Below are positions 55,311-64,000 of a DNA stretch of 64,000 nt, piece by piece. A program made the position numbers and the translations under genes. The notes below the pieces were generated by a model, which was not told where the DNA came from, did not search any database, and saw nothing but the letters and a program-made list of their open reading frames with translations. How positions within the stretch are numbered: position 1 is the stretch's first letter; each line of letters starts with the position of its first letter. The stretch comes from Calliopum simillimum (taxonomy: Eukaryota > Arthropoda > Insecta > Diptera > Lauxaniidae): contig OX638370.1 in assembly GCA_951812925.1 (NCBI GenBank), positions 113,226,897-113,290,896 on the forward strand. The letters are read 5' to 3'.

Positions 55311-56619
55311 CTAAGTCACAGTCTTATTAACACAATATCTAGGTTAAATCTGTAAAAAAGTTTACATAAATGAAATGCTTGTTTATTTATTTTAATGTAA
55401 AATCTTTATTAAAATATTTTGCATTTCAAATCAAATCAGCTATGAATATTCAATAAAGCTATGAAAATACAAAAAAGGACAATTATCCATTATAAATATA
55501 CAGTATGTGTATAATCAAGAATTTTAAACAAAGATTTTTTCTTATTAAAGTTCCACTAGAGATCTCTTTTCAAGCACTTAAATATTCCATAAACAATTTA
55601 TATATTAATTTAGTTGCTCTTGTGCTGTTGCTGCAGCTGCGACTGCGTTAAAAATTGGGTTGCGTTGTTTCATTGCACTTTGCACAAATTAAACCTAACC
55701 TTAGTTGACTTGCAGCAGCACTACCACCACGGCCAATTCCACTTTCATTTTGCCTATAGCTGCAATCTACCGAAATTGTGGGTGCGCGCAGCATTGAAGG
55801 TGTCCTTGTTCTTCATTGTATTTGGCATATACACTTGTACGTAGTACCACCACCACTGCGGTGCGCTATCCTTGTTCACATTAATACATATCTGTAGTTT
55901 TAATATTACCACCCCCACCCTACAAACTATATGTGTGCTGATTCTCTTTTATTAACGCAAAAGTTATATGGTATTCTTCTTGTGCTCTTTGGGACTATGC
56001 TGCTCTTCTTGTGTGTCCATGTTTTTTTGTTGTACTTCTGCTTATCCCTCGTATATCCCGATTGCAACCTCTTTTTTTTTGTGTTTGTTATAAATTTTGC
56101 ATTTTCAGTGCACCATTTTTATAAGTTTAGCTACTAGGGTTTTCTTTCATACAATTTTTCTTTATGTCTTAATTTTTTTCTTTTGGAATTTTCTTTTTTG
56201 TTTGCTTTAGCAAGGCATGCGCATTAGAACTTTGAACTTTAAACTTTCGTATAGAATATTCGATTTTATAAACTAATGCTATTTTGGTCTGTCTGTCCGT
56301 TCGATTGCAATTTTAGTTATCTGTCTCTAAATTCTTATTTGGGTGGAAATGGTAGTGTTTTTTCGCTGAAATAAAAGTTGGTTGTTGGTCTTTTGATATC
56401 CATTCTAAGAAAAAAAAAAAAAAAAAATTTGTTTGCTGTATTAAACCTTAGTTTGCGCATTTCTCGGGAAAATGTTCTTTTTGTTTCTAATGACTCCCAT
56501 TTTCTCTCAAAATTCCGCCTTGTATCTAAAATGCAACTATTTATTGAATGTTGTTACTGTTTTTGAAATAATTCAAATATTTTTGATCTACTCTTTTATG
56601 TTCGACTCATCGTTTTCAT
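55311..56619. other. Non-coding stretch
   Basis: C-, T- and G-rich short tracts around 55610-55930 (tgctgttgctgcagctgcgac, accaccaccactgcgg) look like UTR sequence, but no exon could be joined. ORFs here lack recognisable domains. Confidence 0.35.
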
Positions 56620-56627
56620 CAAAAAGC

Positions 56628-57390
56628 CTCCTAAATGAAAAGTAATTGAAACCACACGGATTACGAAACAGGTCTGTTTATAAACGTTTTAATTCGACTA
56701 CGAAAAAGTTGTCAAAATGAAAATAATTGAAATGCACTGATTACAAAACAGGCCGAATTGATTAGTTTTTTGTTCCATATTTTCTTGATAAAAAGCTGTT
56801 GGCCCAGCTGTCTAAGGCCATAAAGTGAAAAATAAAACTCTTTCAGATCCACTTCGAAAAATAAAACGTCATGAAAAAGTTTTGAAAATGAAAAGTAATT
56901 GAAACTGTACGGATAACGGAACAGGCTGAATTATTAAGATTTTTGTTCCAAATTTTCATGCTAAAAAGCAATTGACCCAGCCAAAAGTGGAAAATAAAAC
57001 GTCTTAAAAAGTAGCCTTAAACGTTTCAATTTCACTTTAAAAATATAACGTCATGAAAAGTTCACGAAATGAAAAGAAATTGAAACTGTACGTATTATTT
57101 AGTTTTTTGTTCTATTTTCTTGCTAAAAAGCTGTCTTGAAGAGTAGTCACAAAAGTTCGATTCCACTTCGGAAATAAAATGTCGTGAAAAAGTTTGCGAA
57201 ATGAAAACTAATTGAAATTGCACGGATTACAGAAAGGGCAAGATTATTTAGTTTTTTGTTATATATTTTCTTGCTAAAAAGCTGTTGACCTAGTAGTAGT
57301 TGAAAAGTAGTTATAAACATTTCAGTTTCACTTCGAAAAAATAGAACCTCATGAAAAAGTTTTCAAAAGTAATTGAAATTGCAATGTTTA
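56628..57390. repeat. Degenerate tandem array, about 130-185 bp units
   Basis: Units are marked by 'aaatgaaaagtaattgaaa' at about 56628, 56716, 56884, 57068, 57199 and 57365. Each is followed by 'cggattac.gaacagg', 'tttttgttc..attttcttg', 'aaaaagctgt' and 'aataaaacgtcatgaaaa'. The same unit is found in seele intron 3. Confidence 0.7.
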
Positions 57391-57394
57391 CAGA

Positions 57395-57900
57395 ACAGCT
57401 GGCTGGCTGTGCGTGGAAATATTTTTTACGGGAAAACTAACCATGATAATTCAACGAAATTTGGTGCGTTGGCTTTGTCGTAAAAGTTAGCTCGTGGGAT
57501 TGAAAATGAGCGAAATCAGTCAACGGACACGCCTACCGCCCATACAAAAATTATATTCAAAATGCAACTTTAGGAGTATTTTTCACAACAATTCAACCAA
57601 AATACACTTAAGTACTACGAATTGTTAGCGAAAGCTCTGGGCAAAAACTGAGCAGATTCAGACAAGAGGGCGTGGCACCATTTATATAAGAAAAAGCTTC
57701 AAAACGCTATACTTAAAACGTTTTTTGAGATAATTCAACCGAATTTCACTCAGACACTAAGAACTATAAGTGCACGCTCTGAATAAAAACTGGGCGATCT
57801 CGGACAAAAGGGCGTGACACCTCCCATATAAGCAAAACTTTCAAAATACTGCAGTGTAGGGTATTTAATGTTTGGCCAGGTCAAATGTTACACACTTACT
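57395..57900 (-). repeat. Dispersed GGTGCCACGCC repeat, inverted copy
   Basis: Reverse complement of the 43600-44283 type: 'tgtagggtatttaatgtttggccaggtc' components at the right end and 'cacgcctaccgcccatacaa' internally. The 'gacatggctat' end is missing on the left, where the sequence changes to the tandem array. Confidence 0.7.
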
Positions 57901-60732
57901 AGTTTTTTTTTCATTGTGTAGTTTAGTGTTACTGGAATGTGGAGCGTATCATTTTTTACTCCTATTTTTGCATGCTGCATATTCCTAAAAAACCACGGGA
58001 GAGAAAAGTAAGAACATCATGACTATACCTACAAATATTCTGACTAAAAGTGAACAAAATATTTTGTTATTTCTGCAAGCCATACAGGGTGAGTGGCAGA
58101 GAACGAAATAAAATACCAATTTTTTGATGTCGTTTGACGCTTCCGGTTAAAGGTGTATTCAAAGACAAAAAAAATATAAAGGCTTGAAAAAGTAAGAAAA
58201 AAAAACTCTAATTTCACAACTTTTGAAATGTAGCCTAGACCCCTCTATATTATGCTTCCTGAGTTGCCATACACTTGGTACACTAATGCTAAATAACTTG
58301 CAGCGCGTATTGGCGGCGGCACATAGAGAAGCAGATCATGTAAACTAATTGCTGCTCTTTTGCACACATTGGATGTTGTATTTTCCATTTCATGGTCTTC
58401 TTTAAGGTTACTTAGCGTTTTAAGCATTAGAGAGAAAAATAAAAAAAATCCACATTCACACACTTTAAGTTGCTAAATTTTGAACACCTATCGCTGCTAG
58501 ATACTTAAATGTATGCTACCCGGAGATACAGTAGACTGTCGATTCACATATGCACGATACGACGATATATATTACGCTACTATCGAATTGAGACTTAAAC
58601 TATTTGGTCAAATTGAGCTCGACGCGCGCGGTGACACCATCGCGCAACAAAATGAGAGAACTATTTAGGAGCGACTAAATGGCGCATAGATTCACAACTG
58701 ATTCCATAGTGGTTGTATGATTTTATTAGTTTTACCTTTATAATACATTACGCTTTGTAGCTAACGATTTTTTGACTCTTGTTTTTTGTTTCTCTCAACT
58801 TCTGTCGTCGCTCTCTCCTTCGTTTTGTGTTCGAATTATGTATTAACCTTCTGTAGTGTTTTGTTCCTAAACGTTGCTGAAAAATTATGCTGGAAAGAAT
58901 TTTGCCAAAATGAATCTTCTCCATCAGATTTGATTTTGTTGACTTTGATCTCTCTTCACGACTTTCGAAGCTTCATTTCCTTTTACAACCTTTTCAGCTT
59001 TAGTTATTAATATAGGTTTCATACAATCCATTATGGAAGCAAATGCCCGGCATGCCTGTTCAAAACAAATTGGTTATTCCTAAGGAGGTTAATTTTATGT
59101 GACTATATATAAGCTTTTCTCTGTACTGTACAGTGGGCAAACTACTTTCTCTCTTGTGATACATGTTCTTGTGAGAGAGTATCTGATACATCATCCCCAC
59201 AAATGTTATATTCCAGTCCGATGAGGTAAAAAAATGACATACGGTTAGTTTTTCGTACATATGTATGACTGTTATTTAGAGCATATGAAACTCCTCAAGA
59301 GAGGTGCTATTACTTTTTAACGTCCGACTCACCGTTTCGGAAATATTCATCAAAAACGAGTTTTTGAAACATACCAACTTTTTAAATTGGTATATATCAT
59401 GATATGTAATTTAATTCATAATTTCTTTGGCTGCAAAACTGTCGACCAACTTTTGTCTAAAAAGGTAACCGAATTATTAAAAAAAAAAAATGGTTTTCGT
59501 GACGTTTAACCGTGGTTTTGCAAAAATTTAACTTTCTAACTTTGAATTGAAATGTTGTATTCTTATTTGACTGTACTATTAAATAGTCGATTGGTTGGTA
59601 GCGCTTGCATGAGTTTCTAAACCACCATACACAAAAACAAATACTTGCCAAGCAACAACATTAGTACAAGTAGAAATTATAAGCGTAACTCCTGGTTATT
59701 GTAGTCAGTCAGTCCATCGATACCACCAGCAGTACAATAATGGCACTGCGTATCATTGGGGCGCGCTCTCCTCTCTCTCTTGTTTCTTTCACTCTTTGTT
59801 TGTGATTTGGCTATTCGTATGTACTCATTTTTTTACTTATAAGTATTGCTTGTGCTCCAAATTGAAATCGACTCTTTGAAAGTGTTTACATTTTTATATT
59901 TATAAACGTAAATGGGTAAATTTTTTAATTACAGTATGCCCACATCATTTGTGGGAACTTGCATGAAGATTATTTTCTTTTCAAATACAAGGGGTAGGCC
60001 GATACGCTATGTTCTTGTGCACTTAAGAAAATCACGAAATAATCATTATTCATACGCCTTTTTACAAGGTAATTGCAAAATTTCGGGAGGTCAGAGCCCC
60101 CTGATCTGATTTCTTCACATAAATACAACTATGTATTGAAGTATGTGTGTATACAAGAATTATGGTCCAAATTCAGCGAAATAGTTAAGAAGACTTAACC
60201 CTGCAGGCAAACGGACTAGTTCAAGTCTAGTTTATTAACTACTCCTCTACCAATCAGTACTAGTCCGATTTCAATCCCTTTTGCATACAAGCAACTGTTC
60301 TTTTTTGTGTGTTAATATCGTACGAAATTTAGGTAGTAGAAATTTGTGAAGTAGTCTTTCAACAACTAGTCTTCAACCAGTGTTTTCGTGTGAAGGCAAC
60401 ACAAATTATTTCAAAAGCAAAAACGAAAATTGTATTTAGTTTTCGTTACGACTCAAATTTATTTGTCCCTACAAACTTATATCAAACTGGCCCCCATTGC
60501 ATCCCTTTTTCACTAGTTTCGGGCTAGAAATACCCGTGAACTAGTATTTTTTGTAGACTGTCTCATATTTTTACTGCAAGGAAATTATCCCTATAGGTTT
60601 GGCGGAGACAATTGTTGTAATAGTCCCATTTTTGGTCCGAATGTATTGCATAATCCGTCATTAGTACAAAAAGTGGTATAAATGTGTATCGATTGTGTCA
60701 GTGAAGTAACGTTACTTACCACGTAGTGTTTG
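57901..60732. other. AT-rich stretch, no supported exon
   Basis: 59280-59340 carries 'ctccgactcaccgtttcgg'-type phrases of the family in seele intron 3. No exon or complete element was identified. Confidence 0.4.
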
Positions 60733-60783
60733 GTATATATAAAATAAAACAAAACAAAAAAAAATTTTTTTAAAAATAAAAAA

Positions 60784-60815
<32 letters not shown>

Positions 60816-60872
60816 TTTAAAAAAAAATAAAAAAAAATAAAAAAAAAAAAAAATTAAAAAAAAATAAAAAAA
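60733..60872. repeat. Poly(A)-rich low-complexity tract
   Basis: About 140 bp almost entirely A with scattered T. The Phe-rich ORF reported on the opposite strand (60591-60887) is a translation of this run. Confidence 0.9.
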
Positions 60873-63085
60873 ATATGACTTTGACAACTTTTTGAAAATA
60901 AGGCTACGTTACATTTCGTTACATAGTTATTTTTTGTTACGAGAAAGAGATGCAACGATAAGCAAACCAACAACATGTTTTGTGCAATTTTTTGTGATTT
61001 ACTTATTTTCTTCTATTTTTTATTTGATATTCCTGTTCCGTAATAATGTTCTGTTCTAAATCGAAATAAAAATTAGTTTTTTGGAATGAATTATTTTTTC
61101 TAAAAGCTTTTTCCCCCAAATTCTTAACCACTATACGTTTTGTCTTTCCCAGGAAAGTGGTGTACACTTTTCTTGTTTCACATATAAAGCACAATGATGG
61201 GATGACTATTGGGCTTTTATTCAATATATACGACGATGACGATGAACAAGTATTCCGCCACTCACTCTGCTGTTGTGTGTATAAAGAGCTTATATTATTA
61301 TGCATATATGTGGTGTATTTTCTGCTTGTGTATACGTCACGTAGGTACTGGTAGTCGTGTCTCCAACAGACTTTTTACATTTTGCATTTGTCGTCGTTGT
61401 AGTTTTTAATCGAAAATGTTTGCGGCGGCGGAAAGATGTAGCGAAACGTTTTCTCGCGAAATTTTTGTGAAAATTTGTAAAAAATTCACTTGAATAAAAT
61501 TAATAAAGAAAATCAAAAGTTATTGTGAAAAAATGTTTAAATATCAAATAATAATATATAAATTGGTTAAAAATTATCATAAAAAGACAATAGCTGTGCA
61601 TTAAAGAAAATTTCAAATAAAATTTCTATACGTGCCGGAAAAAGTATAAATTTATGCCCAATAATAAAAACTAAAGTTTTCAAAAATTATTTATTATTAT
61701 TAATTTTTCGAATAACGCAAAATTTGTGAGTGAAAATTAATCTTATTGGTAATTTTTAACCTTCCCCCTCCCCCCCAAGTTGTATTGTACTACTACTGTT
61801 GCTGATGTAACGATTTTTCTACATTTCTATTACAATATTTTATAGAAAGTGAGTTTTTCATTTACTTAATAAATTGATTTATCATAAATTGTTCACATAA
61901 TTATGATAAAATTAAAAAATATTTTCTTTTTCTATCAATGCAAACTTGTGAAAAGTGCAAAATACAAATTTTAGGTTAGGTCAATTCAATTGGTTTATAT
62001 ACGTACGTAAAACGTCGTTTTCAATCCATATAATATATACATATGTATATGTATGTATAGTTTTTTTTATATATAAATATTTTTGTAAAAAGCATACACA
62101 TACATGTAGCACCACACCACATATACGATGACGACGACGACGACGAGGAGGAATATGTGTAATTTCTTGTGTGCTCTTTTTTATATCTCACTGACTGTAT
62201 TTTTTTCCATATTCTATAAGTACATTTTTGTTTTGCTGTTGCTTCAAAATTTCTCGTTCGTTTCGTTCATTTAATTTTCTTTCGTATTATTCATTTTCCT
62301 TTGCGAAAACTAACCTAGAGTGGTGGTCGCCCATTGGGTTGCTGCAACGTCGCAAAAAAAAAAGTACCCGTGCTTTTTTAAGTATTTGTACTCCTTTTTT
62401 TTGTCGTTTTCTGGCTTTCTGAATTCTACAAGGAAAATATTTTAGTTATTTTTAATTAAAGGTTTTTATCATTAATTACACCATTGTAGTTTTTAACTTT
62501 TTTTTTTCGGACGGACCTAAATCCTGCCCGACTCTCCATGGTAAACATTTGGTATGAGAAAAATTTCATGTATCGGTGGAAATACAGGGAAAAATTGGTT
62601 TTTCAGCAAAACGGTTAGTACCTCTGCATTCCTCGCACTCGAATTGTGTAAGAATGGCCTGTTCTTCCCCAATCTCTTAAGGAAAAATTAAAAAAAAAGC
62701 TGAAAAAGTGTTATTAAAATATTTTTTAATTCAAAATATCAATATGTGTGTACCTTGTTAATTCTACTTTAGATTATTGGCATCTTGAATTGGCATAAAA
62801 ATTATAAAAAAACCTATTTTTTTCTTCATTGTGAGCTTTACAGAGATGAACTGTGAGTGAAACAACAAGATAAGACAGAACTACAAAAAGAAAACGACCT
62901 TTGTTTTCCTATACATACCAGTTTCACTCATTACTAGCTAATCTTCAGAATATTCCTTGTTCTCGCCAGTAATATTTTTCTAGCCTTTCTAGCGTTTTTC
63001 AAATGTCTTCTTCTGTTCATGCGATCATTTAAACAAAGTGGCTAATTGCTTTAAAAAAGTTACCTAAATTTTTCAATTTCTGCAT
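60873..63085. other. Possible 5' UTR-like region, no confident exon
   Basis: The region 61340-61500 has 'gtcgtcgttgtag' and 'gcggcggcgg' tracts with a 22-codon frame starting ATGTTTGCGGCGGCG (61417), then long AAT-rich sequence. (ACG)n-like 'gacgacgacgacgacg' is near 62128. It could be a first exon of a plus-strand gene beyond the window, but no splice junction can be tested here. Confidence 0.25.
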
Positions 63086-63343
63086 TGTCGGGTTAAAACT
63101 ATAACTCGACATAAACATTTTTGATGTTATGAGAAAAATACTTTTGAAGTTTTTTGTAATTCAACTTTTGTATGGGATTTTAAAGTTTTCAATTGTTTTT
63201 TATTTTTTCAAAAAATCGTATAGGGATTACATTTCAAAAAATCGAACAGATAGACCGGTAGAGTTGTTTTTTCGACTTGTTTTTGTATACTTAAATCAAA
63301 ACATCAAAAAATGTAGATGTCTAGTTGTAGTTTTAACCCGACG
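63086..63343. mobile_element. MITE B, second copy
   Basis: GTCGGGTTAAAACTATAAC at the left and GTTGTAGTTTTAACCCGAC at the right. Same interior order as 30829-31084 ('gatgttatgagaaaaata', 'gattacatttcaaaaaatcg'). 258 bp. Confidence 0.85.
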
Positions 63344-63451
63344 GTATCATATAACAAGAGTTTGCCTTGTGGCTGAAATTCGACCACGCAACTGTTAACT
63401 TAACCAAACAAATTCTCATCAGCGTGGAAAAGCCGACATGAAAGTCATATT

Positions 63452-63665
63452 ATCGTTTCTTAGTGTTAACGCTATCTCCGCACCAAATTTCATTATAATC
63501 GTTGCAGCGTTTTAGCTGTGAGAGCGTTTTTTCCATTTCGGGGCGTGGCACCGCCCACTAAAAAAAAAAGAAGAAAATCCTATGCACTACTCCTCCTCAC
63601 AGTCTTTCCAACAAAATCAAGCGAATATGAAGCGATTAAGGCATAGAAACAGTTAGGTGAAAATA
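63452..63665 (-). repeat. Dispersed GTGCCACGCCCC unit, inverted
   Basis: Reverse complement of 8160-8400: 'gctgtgagagcgttttttcc', 'ggggcgtggcaccgccca', then 'cactactcctcctcacagtc'. A single unit, without the tandem expansion at 8272-8740. Confidence 0.75.
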
Positions 63666-63894
63666 TGGCCGTGCTTAGTCGATTTTCAATACGTCATAAT
63701 TTAGATTTCAAAATTTTACATGAATATCGATAATTGCAAAGTAAATCACTATTGTTCGAACAAAAAATACTTTTCATTACTTGAAATTTTTTTTTCTTGT
63801 CTTTTTTAACATTTTTGTATTCTGAACAGACTTTGCCTTTTATAAGCAATCAGGCCGGTTCAGGAATCCGTGCGATTTGAATTACATTTCGTTT

Positions 63895-64000
63895 CTAATG
63901 TTGTTTTATCAAAACGGTGAGTCGCACGATAAAAAATATAATGATCTTTTTTGTGGAGAATTACATGCTCTACATATAATATTGATTTGTGTATACTAGG
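63895..64000. repeat. Partial copy of the seele-intron palindrome family
   Basis: 'ggtgagtcgcacgataaaa' followed by 'gatcttttttgtggagaat' and 'tctacatataatattgattt' matches 28318-28400. Cut off by the window end. Confidence 0.65.

Noticed and set aside
60591..60887. 98-aa Phe-rich ORF
   Set aside because: Translation of a poly(T)/poly(A) tract.
1..64000. CRISPR arrays, rRNA or tRNA genes, bacterial operons
   Set aside because: No regularly spaced short repeats with unique spacers and no cloverleaf or rRNA sequence recognised; gene structure is spliced and eukaryotic.

Overview
This window looks like nuclear DNA from a higher fly (Diptera, Schizophora; a calyptrate such as a blowfly, house fly or flesh fly is my best guess, by inference). 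The reasons are AT-rich sequence, very short GT-AG introns, fly-type gene families (an Mccc2 carboxylase gene, a COX7C pair, a seele-type Canopy gene) and a dense mixture of copia, jockey-like, RTE-like, mariner/Tc1, hAT and palindromic MITE sequences. Nothing bacterial is present: no operons, no CRISPR array and no recognisable rRNA or tRNA gene.

Layout. 1-9.0 kb holds no recognisable host gene but several palindromic elements (256-1041, 4738-4885, 4891-4996, 5098-5208, 6128-7475), a retrotransposon 3' fragment (5803-6035) and a tandem repeat (8160-8740). 9.2-12.84 kb is the minus-strand gene Mccc2 in five exons, with a minisatellite and an RTE fragment in intron 4. 13.86-16.11 kb is a second minus-strand gene, which I assemble from two ORFs by a clean in-frame intron; it encodes a stand-alone, gag-derived zinc-knuckle protein. 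16.58-20.97 kb is a nest of MITEs and a truncated jockey-like LINE. The LINE's reverse transcriptase frame is interrupted by a TIR-bounded insert that carries a broken, intron-containing piece of an NCOA5/Neosin-type gene. 21.96-23.35 kb holds two tandem COX7C genes on the plus strand. 23.5-27.1 kb is a hAT element and a 1.6-kb Tc1-derived palindrome.

27.85-29.53 kb is the minus-strand seele/Canopy gene in four exons, encoding an ER protein ending in KDEL. 29.8-35.3 kb is a dead copia element with 217-bp LTRs and a 5-bp target duplication. Its 5' LTR contains two MITEs, one of which contains an RTE fragment, so the insertion order can be read. 36.9-37.84 kb is a longer RTE-type copy. 38-48 kb is MITEs, dispersed repeats and a transposase relic. 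48.37-50.27 kb is a second hAT copy that carries a perfect 313-bp-arm palindrome made of what look like Penelope-type sequences with a hammerhead-like core. 53.0-54.3 kb is a broken mariner. 54.3-64 kb is repeats and AT-rich sequence with no exon I can support.

How the genes work together. The four intact host genes are housekeeping or secretory: Mccc2 (leucine breakdown) and the COX7C pair (respiratory chain) act in mitochondria, and seele acts in the ER. Nothing suggests they form a pathway cluster. The unusual content is the mobile DNA: a probable domesticated gag gene, a captured host-gene fragment, and many long inverted repeats able to form hairpin RNA.
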